Origin: CAYSSG01 sp964433635
GTDB taxonomy: Bacteria > Atribacterota > Phoenicimicrobiia > Phoenicimicrobiales > Stramentimicrobiaceae
Direction: 5' to 3'
Assembly (NCBI GenBank): GCA_964433635.1
Contig: CAYSSG010000034.1
Span: forward strand, 1 to 22,318
Length of the DNA stretch: 22,318 nt
The translations under genes were made by a program, and so were the position numbers. The notes beneath the pieces were generated by a model. That model was not told where the DNA came from, did not search any database, and saw only the letters and a program-made list of their open reading frames with translations. Position 1 is the first letter of the stretch. Each line of letters begins with the position of its first letter. This document shows, piece by piece, positions 1-8,160 of the stretch.

Positions 1-45
1 AGACGAATATTTGGGATATCCAGATGGGGAAACATTCAAATGAAG

Positions 46-240
46 CTACCTCTGGTAAACTTCTATGAACTTCCTGATGGAACGATCATATGTTTTCTCT
101 ACCTCTGGTGGAAAAAGGCAACCGGGCAATTCTCCCCTGTTCCAATGGTAGGTTATGCATTCACAGCATTTTCCCATTCTCGGACATAGCTCATAGGTGC
201 AGGTACAATCTTTCTTGTTTTTTTCAATATTGCAATTCAT
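46..240 (-). CDS. Small Cys-rich protein, DUF6485-type
   Basis: A 64-aa protein with eight cysteines (C3, C12, C14, C19, C25, C26, C28, C41) in an N-terminal block, followed by a GELPGC-FPPEVEKTYDRS segment. From memory this pattern matches the DUF6485 family, small proteins of unknown function. The Cys spacing suggests a metal or Fe-S site, but that is inference. The start is supported by AAGGAG a few bases upstream of the ATG (reverse complement of 241-255). It is transcribed away from the tetR operon, and its other neighbour lies outside the window. Expression is probably from a weak promoter in 255-290: on the minus strand, TTGATT-N16-TAGAAT. I am fairly sure it is a real gene; function is unknown. 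Confidence 0.8.
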   Translation of the reverse strand: MNCNIEKNKKDCTCTYELCPRMGKCCECITYHWNRGELPGCLFPPEVEKTYDRSIRKFIEVYQR

Positions 241-476
241 ATGCGACTCCTTTCTGCTCTATTCTACATTTTTTTTCAGTGGAATCAAATTTTTAATGAT
301 AAGTCTTATCAAACCGGATTGACTTTTCTTTTTTCAATTCCGATAACGATGAGAAAAATCTTTATCATAAGGCATCATAAATAAGGATTCCGTTATTTTC
401 TGACAGGGTTTGCTGAAATATTGAATCAATTCATCTTGATAGGCTGCACAGATAAAAAAGAAATGACATGAAATAC

Positions 477-506
477 TTGACATAAAAATGAAGATGAGAT
501 TATAAT
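477..506 (+). promoter_or_regulatory. sigma70-type promoter of the tetR-RND operon
   Basis: TTGACA at 477-482 and TATAAT at 501-506, both full consensus, are separated by 18 bp. The next plus-strand gene is tetR at 610, so the predicted leader is roughly 95-100 nt. It is probably the promoter for the whole four-gene unit, as no gap inside the operon is long enough to show another clear promoter. Confidence 0.75.
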
Positions 507-508
507 CT
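497..508. promoter_or_regulatory. 12-bp palindrome over the -10, candidate TetR operator
   Basis: AGATTATAATCT is a perfect palindrome that contains the -10 hexamer of the promoter before tetR. TetR-family proteins commonly repress their own operon by binding palindromes that overlap the promoter, so this is a reasonable operator candidate. TA-rich palindromes can arise by chance around a TATAAT box, hence the moderate confidence. Confidence 0.4.
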
Positions 509-609
509 AAAGGAAACTATAGATACTGTTTTGGTTTTAATATTTTATCATTTATCTATTTATTGCCTAAACGCAGCACAACAAAAAGTGATGCTCCGCC
601 AGAGAAGAT

Positions 610-1197
610 ATGACAGAAAATCAGAAAGAAGCCATCAAAAAAAGAATACTCGCAACCGCCAGAAAAATCTTTTTTACCTTCGGTTTTTCAAAGGCAACCA
701 TGGACGAATTAGCTGTGGAACTTCATATGAGCAAAAAAACCCTTTACCAGTTTTTCCAAAGCAAACAACAATTGCTGGAATCTGTTATTTATGATTTCTT
801 CCAGGAATTTCAGGATAAGATTAACCATATTGTATCAGAAGAGAATAATAGTGGCACAGGTGTGCTTAAGCAATTTATGTCTTTGGTGCAATCTCAAATC
901 TCACAACTGAACATTCGGGCATTTGAAGATATCCGCAGAAGCAATCCGAAAGCCTGGCAGACTATCCGCTATCTCAATGAAAAGATGATTGACAATCAAT
1001 TGAGGGAACTGCTCAAACAGGGGAAAAGAGAAGGAACAATCCGCAAAGATATCGATCTTGATATTATTGTTCTGGTGATTTTGAATACAGTTCAGTCTGT
1101 GGCCATCCCGGAAGTGATATCTCGATTTTCCTATTCAACTGAAGAAGTCATTGAAATGATTGCCAGAATAATTACAGGTGGTATTTCAGAACCATAG
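610..1197 (+). CDS. TetR/AcrR-family transcriptional regulator
   Basis: A 195-aa protein of standard TetR length. The N-terminal DNA-binding domain is at about residues 8-55: the helix-turn-helix sits in the stretch with TFGFSKATMDELAVELHMSK and continues into KTLYQFFQSKQQLL, the usual TetR signature. The remainder is all-helical, as expected for a ligand-binding and dimerisation domain; the ligand is unknown. The ATG follows a weak AGAGAAG element; an overlapping ORF from 531 in another frame is rejected because it shows no family features. It is the first gene of an operon with an RND exporter, a LolA-like protein and an outer-membrane barrel, so it probably represses this envelope unit and itself, perhaps through the palindrome at 497-508. 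The family call is sure; the target is inferred. Confidence 0.93.
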   Translation: MTENQKEAIKKRILATARKIFFTFGFSKATMDELAVELHMSKKTLYQFFQSKQQLLESVIYDFFQEFQDKINHIVSEENNSGTGVLKQFMSLVQSQISQLNIRAFEDIRRSNPKAWQTIRYLNEKMIDNQLRELLKQGKREGTIRKDIDLDIIVLVILNTVQSVAIPEVISRFSYSTEEVIEMIARIITGGISEP

Positions 1198-1247
1198 AAT
1201 GCAGTATCATCAGATCAAAATTAAGAGCAAACAGGAGTCATTGTTAG

Positions 1248-4037
1248 ATGAACAAATTAGGGCATTTTGTCACTAAAAATTCCAAAGTCATTATTATTTT
1301 CGTTCTGCTGCTTACCCTATTAGGTATTACACAGATTAAAAACCTCAGAGTGGAAGATGATATTACCAAATACCTCTCTGAAAATGACCCGGAAATCAAG
1401 TTTTATCAGGAGATATCAGAGAAATTCGGAAAATATGACGAGAACCTGACACTTGTTTCCCTGGAATATGATGACCTGTTTGAACTGAAAAATTTACAGA
1501 ATTTCAAAACAATCGCTGAACAGCTGGAAAAATCTGATAATATTATATCCGTAAACTCTTTTTTAAATATGCCCAAAATCAGCGCAACTGACTTCGGGAT
1601 TGAAGTCAGGGAATTTGTTGAAGTCTTCCCGAATACAGAAGAGGAAGCACGTCAATTAAGGATAACGACCCTGGAAGATGAACTGGTCAGGGGATCTTAT
1701 GTGTCACCGGATGGTCAGGTAGGTTTACTCATGGTAGAATCACAGGATAATGTGGACGGATCATTGTTCAGACAAGACCTGGAAAATATCATCTACCAAA
1801 ACGAAGAAGATGCCAACCGAATCGAATACTATGGACTTCCGATTATGGAGACACAGATCACCGAGATGGCCTTAAATAATATGTCTCTGGCTGTGATTGC
1901 CGCAGTGGTGATTATTCTATTGCTCTACTATTGTTTCAGGAGTATACAGGGGACTTTCTTACCGTTATTGGTAGCATTGCTCACCTCTTTCTGGGTGCTG
2001 AGTTCAATCGCATCATCCGGAAGGACTGTAACGATCGTGATATCAGCAATGCCTATTTTGATGATATCTTTGGTAACAGCGTATGGCATTCATTTTATCA
2101 GTCGTTACTATGAAGAAAGAAACGTTCTTTCCCCACAGGTAGCTGTTGAAAAAACGGTTGAGTATGTTTTCATTCCCATCATGATGAGTGCCTTAACGAC
2201 CATGGCCGGTTTTGCTTCGCTCATGACGGCAGTGGTGAGACCGATGACTGAATTCGGGGTCTTCGCCACTATCGGCATCTTCATCGCTTTCCTTCTGGCA
2301 ATCTTTCTGCTGGGTGCAATCTTCAGCAGGTATATACCTAAAAGGGTACCTGAAAATTTTTCCTATCAGGCTAATGACCTGGTAACCAAGGTTCTAAAGA
2401 CGGTCGCTGAATCTATCATCAATAAAAAATATTTTGTGCTTGTTTTCATTATCCTGATGATTATTATTTCGATCTTCTTTTCTTTTCAGGTCCGGCCTGA
2501 CTCATCCATTGAAGATAGGTTGGGACAAAATAATCCGATCACCCGGACCATCAACTATTTTAAAGAGAAGTTAGGCGGTGTAGACTTTTTATATGTTTAT
2601 ATCGAATCAGACAATGTAAAACATCCTTATATCCTAAGAACGATGGATAAAATTCAAAATTATGCCAGGAGACTCCCCTCTTTAGGCCAGCCATCTTCGA
2701 TAACCACCTTCCTTACCCAGCTGAATGATGCCATGGAACATAAAATGATTATCCCTGCCAATCCACAGAAAATCGATAATCTGTGGTTTTTTTCTGAAGA
2801 TAATGAGTATATCAATTCTATGATTGCTGATGAGAGCCAGAAACAGAGTACCATTGTCCAGGTTCGTTCCAAGGAGATGACTTCAATCGCTGTAGACCGG
2901 TCCATTGATCAGGTAGAGAAATTTATCTCATCCATCCCTAATTCGGTCAGGGCAGTTGATCTAAGCGAATTATCTGAACAGGAAAAAGTGCCCTATTTTT
3001 CCTATATCGTGGAGGACATTATTTCCTCCTGGCAAGCCAACGGCACTCAAATGGAAAACAGCGAGGCAATAAAAGAAAAGCTCCTGCAGATTGCCAGCCT
3101 TCCAATAAGCCATTTCATTAAACCAACTGAGGAATTTGCTGATAGAGTGATTCATCTATCTGGCCTGGAACTGGAAGACCTGGGTATACCTGCAGCTGAA
3201 ATTCAATCTGTTGTATTAGATTATCTTCAGGATTTCTCTGAATCTGAATATACTTTATTCCTGGAAAATCTGACACAAAAAATGAATCTTACCATAGAGG
3301 ATGCTGAATATCTAAAAGAAGTCATTGACGGTTCCATCATGATTGCTCAGGAAGATGAAAAGATTTCAGTTGCCCGGAAGGAAATAGTCAATCTCCTCCA
3401 TAAAGAGCTGCCTCAGAAGGATGCAAACTACCTGTGGTATCTTACCGATGATATGGTCTACATTCCTGATTCCGGGGGGGATATCAACTTTTCCTATCGG
3501 CTCACCGGCATTCCGGTTATTACCAATGAGGTGAACAACAGCGTTTATCAGGGACAGATCAAAAGCATGCTGACTGCATTTATTGTCGTCTTTATACTGC
3601 TGGTTCTGCAATTCAAATCACTATGGATTGGCATCATCGCTTTAATTCCTATCATGTTCACGATTCTGACTGCTTTTGGTATCATGGGAATGGCAGACAT
3701 TTCACTCAATATCGGTACCATGATGGTGGCAAGCATTGCCATTGGTGCTGGAATTGATTATACCATTCATTTCATTAACCGCTATAAGCAGGAATTGATT
3801 AAAAATGCTGAATCAGTTAAAGTAATAAGAACGACCCTGACCGGAACCGGTCGTGCCATTGTCTTTAATTCAATATCTGTGGCTGCAGGGTGCTTTGTTC
3901 TGGCTTTCTCGGAAATTAAAATGATTTCGGAATTTGCCAAGCTGATTGGCAGTGTCATGTTAATCAGTGTCGTCTATACCCTTTTGCTATTACCACTTCT
4001 ATTGCATTTTGTTAAATTTAAGGAGGAAAAAAGATGA
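1248..4037 (+). CDS. RND/MMPL-type exporter (12 membrane segments)
   Basis: A 929-aa inner-membrane protein with the two-fold RND layout: TM1 about 12-30, a periplasmic loop about 31-210, TM2-TM6 about 212-360, TM7 about 394-415, a long second loop about 416-770, then TM8-TM12 about 773-920. The C-terminal half has the GAGIDYTIHFINRY motif in TM10, whose Asp-Tyr pair matches the proton relay of MMPL-type pumps. The equivalent TM4 stretch reads TAYGIHFISRY, without the Asp. Such proteins use the proton gradient to move lipids or hydrophobic compounds out of the inner membrane. It starts at an ATG 10 nt after AGGAG (1233-1237), and its stop overlaps the next gene by 4 bp (ATGA). The partner genes suggest delivery towards the outer membrane. 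Substrate unknown; it is not a tripartite AcrB type, as no membrane-fusion protein is present. Confidence 0.9.
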   Translation: MNKLGHFVTKNSKVIIIFVLLLTLLGITQIKNLRVEDDITKYLSENDPEIKFYQEISEKFGKYDENLTLVSLEYDDLFELKNLQNFKTIAEQLEKSDNIISVNSFLNMPKISATDFGIEVREFVEVFPNTEEEARQLRITTLEDELVRGSYVSPDGQVGLLMVESQDNVDGSLFRQDLENIIYQNEEDANRIEYYGLPIMETQITEMALNNMSLAVIAAVVIILLLYYCFRSIQGTFLPLLVALLTSFWVLSSIASSGRTVTIVISAMPILMISLVTAYGIHFISRYYEERNVLSPQVAVEKTVEYVFIPIMMSALTTMAGFASLMTAVVRPMTEFGVFATIGIFIAFLLAIFLLGAIFSRYIPKRVPENFSYQANDLVTKVLKTVAESIINKKYFVLVFIILMIIISIFFSFQVRPDSSIEDRLGQNNPITRTINYFKEKLGGVDFLYVYIESDNVKHPYILRTMDKIQNYARRLPSLGQPSSITTFLTQLNDAMEHKMIIPANPQKIDNLWFFSEDNEYINSMIADESQKQSTIVQVRSKEMTSIAVDRSIDQVEKFISSIPNSVRAVDLSELSEQEKVPYFSYIVEDIISSWQANGTQMENSEAIKEKLLQIASLPISHFIKPTEEFADRVIHLSGLELEDLGIPAAEIQSVVLDYLQDFSESEYTLFLENLTQKMNLTIEDAEYLKEVIDGSIMIAQEDEKISVARKEIVNLLHKELPQKDANYLWYLTDDMVYIPDSGGDINFSYRLTGIPVITNEVNNSVYQGQIKSMLTAFIVVFILLVLQFKSLWIGIIALIPIMFTILTAFGIMGMADISLNIGTMMVASIAIGAGIDYTIHFINRYKQELIKNAESVKVIRTTLTGTGRAIVFNSISVAAGCFVLAFSEIKMISEFAKLIGSVMLISVVYTLLLLPLLLHFVKFKEEKR

Positions 4038-4813
4038 TCCATTGGAAAAATTATTTTATCATCATGTTTCTTGTATTTTTGATGATTTTCAGCCTGAATC
4101 CTGTCGGCAGTGCAGAACAGATGACTGCAGATGAGATTACTGACCGGGTTAAAGAAAATCAGGTTGATTATATGAACAGCAAGACACGGGCAGAAATGAC
4201 GCTAATTGATAAAAATGGTAATACGGAAGAGAGAGAAATCATCATGTTTCAGAGAGAAGAGAATGACAAGATAGACCTATTAATGCGTTTCCTCGCACCG
4301 AAATCGGTGGAAGGTGTAACCCTGTTAAGCATGGAAGACGGTGACAAAATCTACCTCTATATGCCTGCCTACCAGAAACCAAGGAGAATTGCCGGCTCGA
4401 CTAAACAGGAAAATTTTATGGGGACTGACTTTTCCTATGAAGATCTCAGCATGGATTATCAGAGCGAAGAATACCAGAAAAGACTTCTGGAAGAGACAGA
4501 TGGGCAATTTATCATCGAGGTCATTCCAGATGATGAAGAATTGTCCTACCGGAAGTTTCTTCTCTATATCAATAAAGAGCATTTTTATATGGAAAAGGTT
4601 GAATTCTTTAATCTCAATGAACAGTTTACCAAAATTCTGGAAATAAAAGATGTACAGATTGACGACAACGGGAAAATTACACCTATGCAAATAGAATTGA
4701 AAAATATGATTGATGAACACCAGACAAAAATGAATATCAAAGAGATTGAATACGATCTAGACCTTGCGTCTGACTTTTTCAGTATTCGTTCTTTACAAAA
4801 ACCGAGACTATAA
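4034..4813 (+). CDS. LolA-like outer-membrane lipoprotein-sorting protein
   Basis: A 259-aa exported protein. The first 27 residues form a Sec signal peptide with a likely cut after GSA (A27|E28); no lipobox Cys is present. The mature part has features of the LolA_like family (the kind annotated as outer membrane lipoprotein-sorting protein): a YLYMPAYQKPRRI-like strand around residue 108 and FMGTDFSYEDLS at about 130-141. The LolA fold is a half-barrel that shields lipid tails in the periplasm. The ATG lies inside the RND stop codon region (4-bp overlap), so translation is coupled, which supports a joint function: the pump hands cargo to this carrier. That hand-over is inferred from context. 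It is not classical LolA, as no LolCDE-type genes are nearby. Confidence 0.87.
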   Translation: MIHWKNYFIIMFLVFLMIFSLNPVGSAEQMTADEITDRVKENQVDYMNSKTRAEMTLIDKNGNTEEREIIMFQREENDKIDLLMRFLAPKSVEGVTLLSMEDGDKIYLYMPAYQKPRRIAGSTKQENFMGTDFSYEDLSMDYQSEEYQKRLLEETDGQFIIEVIPDDEELSYRKFLLYINKEHFYMEKVEFFNLNEQFTKILEIKDVQIDDNGKITPMQIELKNMIDEHQTKMNIKEIEYDLDLASDFFSIRSLQKPRL

Positions 4814-4836
4814 TGGCAGGAAGAAGGGGGCATTGA

Positions 4837-6084
4837 ATGAACTTCAAACATTCCTTAATCATCATATTACTGTGCCTATATTTAAGTGCAGTCTGTTACC
4901 AATCCGTCTATGCCTTTGATGCATCACAGCAATTGATCTATGAAGGTTCCTATGATCTTTCCGGGAATCATTTTAATCAAACGCTTACACTTAACATCGA
5001 CTATTTCCAGGAAATCTCAGATGATCTTTTTATAGAAGGAGATTTAATACTGAGGGCAAATAATAAAGCCTATTCGCAACCCTTTATCATCGGACCCAAT
5101 GAACTTTACTTCAATGCATATAATATCATTGAAAATTTAGACCTCAAAGCAGGAAAAATCATTACCCGTTGGGGTTCGTCCGATTTATTCAGCCCCCTGG
5201 ATAATTTTAATCCTTCTCCTCCCAACCTTTCGTTAATCAAAAAGCAGGATAAGTTGGGAGTTCTGGGATTCAATGCCTCCTATTACATCAATCACTTAAC
5301 CTACTTGCAGGCAGCTATTTTACCCAGTCTGAAAACCACGCCCTATCCTGATCAATATCTTAAGGACAGTTACCTGGCAAATTACGGCTCTTTTCTTCAG
5401 GCACAGGGATATAATATCAACCAGGTAGACCTTTTATACCAATCAGCGGAAGATATCATCTGGGGTATACGCCTGATGCATAGTTTCCCATCATTTGATG
5501 CCGGGATAAGTTATTACCGGGGATATTATATGGAACCCTTTCCTGCTGATCTATCCATCAAACCAAATTCATCCGGGACAACGATGGAGATAACATTGGG
5601 TTATCCTGCCAAAAGTGTGATAGGACTGGAATTTCAGGGGGAATTTCCGGGAATTGAAGGGGCAACCTTAAGAGGAGATCTGGCATACATCATACCGGAA
5701 TCCTGGTCCTTTCAGGAAGAAAAAATATTAGGAGAGCCCTATATCCAGGCTGTAGTCAGTGCGGATTATACCACTGACTCTAATGTATACCTGAATGGCG
5801 GTTTCATTTATGGCCTTCCCTTCGAAAGAGGAAATGACTGTTCATCATACTTATATCTTAATGCTAAACAGGATATTGATCATTGTGACCTGACCCCCAT
5901 CTATACAGGCATTTTAAGTCTGAAGGATATGAGTATGGGTAATGTGATCGGCTTTGACTATCAGATTCGGGACAATTTGACTGCATCTGTGCACTACATT
6001 TTCCTGTTAGGGGACCGGGAATCCAGGTTAGGGATATTGGAAAGTTCACAAGGACTGTATTTCTCTCTGGAATGGCTTTTTTAA
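4837..6084 (+). CDS. Predicted outer-membrane beta-barrel protein
   Basis: A 415-aa protein with a signal peptide (residues 1-26, likely cut VYA|F). The body is rich in alternating aromatic/polar stretches typical of beta-strands, and it ends LYFSLEWLF with a terminal Phe, the usual C-terminal signal for outer-membrane barrel insertion. I cannot name the family with certainty; in position and size it resembles the DUF1302-like or porin-like proteins found next to RND and LolA-like genes. It follows the LolA-like gene by 23 bp and closes the operon; a long hairpin follows the stop. The likely role is the outer-membrane end of the export route, inferred only from context. The minus-strand ORF overlapping its end is a shadow. 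Confidence 0.8.
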   Translation: MNFKHSLIIILLCLYLSAVCYQSVYAFDASQQLIYEGSYDLSGNHFNQTLTLNIDYFQEISDDLFIEGDLILRANNKAYSQPFIIGPNELYFNAYNIIENLDLKAGKIITRWGSSDLFSPLDNFNPSPPNLSLIKKQDKLGVLGFNASYYINHLTYLQAAILPSLKTTPYPDQYLKDSYLANYGSFLQAQGYNINQVDLLYQSAEDIIWGIRLMHSFPSFDAGISYYRGYYMEPFPADLSIKPNSSGTTMEITLGYPAKSVIGLEFQGEFPGIEGATLRGDLAYIIPESWSFQEEKILGEPYIQAVVSADYTTDSNVYLNGGFIYGLPFERGNDCSSYLYLNAKQDIDHCDLTPIYTGILSLKDMSMGNVIGFDYQIRDNLTASVHYIFLLGDRESRLGILESSQGLYFSLEWLF

Positions 6085-6152
6085 AGACGAGCTCACGCAG
6101 GATCAGAATGATCAGAAATAAATTAGAATCATTGATCCTGCGTGTGAGTCTT
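6085..6152. terminator. Long hairpin between convergent genes, probable terminator
   Basis: A long imperfect stem: AGAC (6085-6088) pairs with GTCT (6148-6151), CACGCAGGATCA (6094-6105) pairs perfectly with TGATCCTGCGTG (6133-6144), and ATGAT (6108-6112) pairs with ATCAT (6128-6132). It sits between the converging barrel and flavin reductase genes, where a bidirectional terminator is expected. There is no strong U tract on either side, so its strength is uncertain. Confidence 0.5.
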
Positions 6153-6170
6153 CCCTGTTTCATTGCTCAT

Positions 6171-6746
6171 TTATGAAACAATGTCTTTACCCAAAGTATA
6201 ACCTTTGCCTAGATACTTACCACGAGCATAATATGCTCCTATCACAGGAGCATAAAGGATTGGATCTATCTTTTCCATCATCACCTTTCCGTCTTCATTA
6301 AGCAGGTTTTCCTCTACTTTGATATCCATGATCTCTCCGATAACTTCAACATGTGATCCTATCTCAATCTGATGAATCATCTTGCACTCCAGGATGATGG
6401 GAAATTCTTTTCCATAAGGTGCATTAACCAAGTCACTTTTTACAGGAGTCATGTCCGTTTCTTTGAATTTATCATATTTGCTGCCTGATACTATGCCATA
6501 AAAGTCTGCCTCTCTTACCCTTTCAGTAAATAGTATATTGACTGTAAAAGCCCTGTGAAACATAACATTATGGTAAGAATACCTTGATTTTCTCAGGGAG
6601 ATATTAACACAGGGAGGATCGGAACAGCAGATACCTCCCCAGGCACAGGCCATTAAATTTGGTTTCATTTGCTCATCATAACTCCCTATAATGAGTACCG
6701 GAACAGCTGCCAGCAATGTTGTTGCACCAATCGATTTCTTCATCAT
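6171..6746 (-). CDS. Flavin reductase-like (FMN-binding split-barrel) protein
   Basis: A 191-aa protein of the flavin reductase-like/flavoredoxin group, which binds FMN in a split beta-barrel and acts as an NAD(P)H:flavin reductase or electron carrier. Supporting stretches are the N-terminal strand VPVLIIGSYDEQMKPNLMACAWGG, the PPCVNISLRKSRYSYHN flavin-binding region and FTVNILFTE. The hydrophobic N-terminus is this barrel strand, not a signal peptide. The ORF begins ATG-ATG; AGGAGG lies only 2 nt before the first ATG but 5 nt before the second, so the second Met (6743) may be the true start. It is convergent with the barrel gene and divergent from the TraB-family gene, with a 20-bp inverted repeat in between that probably controls it. 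Electron partner unknown. Confidence 0.85.
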   Translation of the reverse strand: MMKKSIGATTLLAAVPVLIIGSYDEQMKPNLMACAWGGICCSDPPCVNISLRKSRYSYHNVMFHRAFTVNILFTERVREADFYGIVSGSKYDKFKETDMTPVKSDLVNAPYGKEFPIILECKMIHQIEIGSHVEVIGEIMDIKVEENLLNEDGKVMMEKIDPILYAPVIGAYYARGKYLGKGYTLGKDIVS

Positions 6747-6782
6747 ATCCTCCTTTGAGATGAATATTGTTTTTATTTTACC

Positions 6783-6802
6783 AGAACTAACTCATTAGTT
6801 CT
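6783..6802. promoter_or_regulatory. 20-bp inverted repeat in divergent promoter region, candidate operator
   Basis: AGAACTAA (6783-6790), spacer CTCA, TTAGTTCT (6795-6802): perfect 8-bp arms. It lies 37 bp upstream of the flavin reductase start and about 90 bp before the TraB-family start, next to AT-rich possible -10 elements at 6825-6830 and 6833-6838 for the plus strand. The size and symmetry fit a dimeric winged-helix regulator such as MarR or HxlR type. The regulator is not identified. Confidence 0.5.
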
Positions 6803-6894
6803 ACACCATTATCCCTTGTTATGCTATAATACTATAATTGTATTCACTTTTAATGCATTGAAACTGATGATACAGGATTAAAGGAGAAAGGCTA

Positions 6895-8067
6895 TTGCAA
6901 AATCATAAGGATATTCACCATATTTCATTCCAAAAGAAGGATATTTTTCTCATCGGGACTGCTCATGTTTCCAAAGACAGCGCGGAAACGGTAAAGAAAT
7001 TTATCGAAGAAGAAAAACCGGATTCTGTCTGTGTAGAGTTATGCTCCTCCCGTTTTCAATCTATCACCAATCCGGACAAGTGGAAAGACATGGATATCAG
7101 TGACATCATTAAGCAGAAAAAAGCACTTCTCCTGCTGGTTAACTTAATTCTGTCTGCCTTTCAGAAAAGACTTGCCCGCCAGCTGGGCATCAATCCGGGA
7201 CAGGAAATGATCCAGGCGATTCAGTCAGCCCGGGAACACAACATACCATTGACACTCGCTGACCGGGATATCCAGATAACCTTTACCAGGATCTGGAAAA
7301 AACTTAGTTTTTTCGGAAAATTACGCCTCTTTTTCATGTTACTGCTCAGCATGTTCAATCAAGAGGATATTTCAGAAGAGGAGATTGAAAGACTTAAATC
7401 TGAAGACATATTAACCGCTGCTTTGCAGGAATTAGCCACTTCTTTTCCCAGATTAAAAAGTACACTCATCGATGAGCGAGATCAGTACCTGGCAGAAAAA
7501 ATTAAAAATTCCCCTGGCCAAAAGATTGTAGCAGTGGTAGGAGCAGGTCATGTACCCGGTATTAAACAGGAAATAGACAAAGAGCATGATTTGGAAAAGT
7601 TAAATCAAATTCCCAAAAGCGCAAGTTGGTTCAAATGGATCCTCTGGTCCATCCCGGTTATCATTATTGTTATGGTCATTTCGACCTTTCGTATTTCAAC
7701 TCCCAGTGGATATCAGCAGATTTTACAATGGTTGATATGGAATGGATCTCTGTCTGCCCTGGGAGCCTTAATTGCCGCCGCCCATCCATTGTCCATCCTG
7801 ACTGCATTTATAGCAGCTCCCATTACTTCCCTGAATCCCCTGCTGGCAGCAGGATGGTTTGCCGGTATCGTTGAGTCTATGGTGCATAAACCAAAGGTAA
7901 AAGATTTTGAAAATCTGGGTAATATCACCACATTTGGTGATTTTTTTCGTAATCGGGTTACAAAAATTCTCCTGGTTGTTGCGCTGGCAAATCTGGGAAG
8001 TTCACTGGGAACATTTATTGGAGGAGCAAAAGTGATCCAGATTTTTCTGGATACCATATCGCTTTAA
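6895..8067 (+). CDS. TraB/PrgY/GumN-family membrane protein
   Basis: A 390-aa protein of the TraB family. The N-terminal domain has GTAH at 21-24, VELCSSR at 47-53 (E48, R53) and GAGHVPGI at about 216, the conserved positions of this group, which is related to Tiki metalloproteases and to the pheromone-shutdown protein TraB/PrgY. The C-terminal third is hydrophobic, with a clear segment at about 245-268 and further membrane segments to the end, so the domain is anchored in the inner membrane. The start is TTG, chosen because AGGAG at 6882-6886 is 8 nt upstream and no ATG precedes the conserved GTAH. It is a single gene with a strong terminator after it. Function in bacteria is largely unknown; peptidase activity is only suspected from the family. 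Confidence 0.87.
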   Translation: MQNHKDIHHISFQKKDIFLIGTAHVSKDSAETVKKFIEEEKPDSVCVELCSSRFQSITNPDKWKDMDISDIIKQKKALLLLVNLILSAFQKRLARQLGINPGQEMIQAIQSAREHNIPLTLADRDIQITFTRIWKKLSFFGKLRLFFMLLLSMFNQEDISEEEIERLKSEDILTAALQELATSFPRLKSTLIDERDQYLAEKIKNSPGQKIVAVVGAGHVPGIKQEIDKEHDLEKLNQIPKSASWFKWILWSIPVIIIVMVISTFRISTPSGYQQILQWLIWNGSLSALGALIAAAHPLSILTAFIAAPITSLNPLLAAGWFAGIVESMVHKPKVKDFENLGNITTFGDFFRNRVTKILLVVALANLGSSLGTFIGGAKVIQIFLDTISL

Positions 8068-8079
8068 GGGAAAGCTGAA

Positions 8080-8128
8080 TTTTTATCTTGCAGAGATAAA
8101 AAGGCTATTGTCTGACAATAGCCTTTTT
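8080..8128. terminator. Bidirectional rho-independent terminator with two overlapping hairpins
   Basis: The main hairpin has perfect 15-bp arms: AAAAAGGCTATTGTC (8098-8112) and GACAATAGCCTTTTT (8114-8128), giving a U tract in both directions. It separates the converging TraB-family and Hsp20 genes. Just before it, TTTTTATCT (8080-8088) pairs with AGATAAAAA (8094-8102); this second hairpin shares the AAAAA at 8098-8102, so both cannot form fully at once. Confidence 0.9.
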
Positions 8129-8160
8129 ATGCACTTATTGATGGAACCGCTTCAGTTATT

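Larger units (their letters stand above)
241..609. other. Divergent intergenic region between DUF6485 gene and tetR
   Basis: This AT-rich stretch holds the 5' control regions of two diverging genes. It contains a 13-bp inverted repeat GATAAG-T-CTTATC at 298-310, upstream of the minus-strand gene, and the plus-strand promoter and palindrome at 477-508. About 100 nt of leader precede the tetR ATG at 610. I see no convincing ORF or RNA gene in it. Confidence 0.5.

Noticed and set aside
531..794. An 87-codon ORF overlapping the start of tetR
   Set aside because: Out of frame with the TetR gene, no recognisable features, and TetR homology clearly occupies the other frame from 610.
6660..6746. Signal peptide at the N-terminus of the flavin reductase-like protein
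   Set aside because: The hydrophobic stretch aligns with the first barrel strand of the family and is followed by no cleavage-like site; the enzyme is cytoplasmic.
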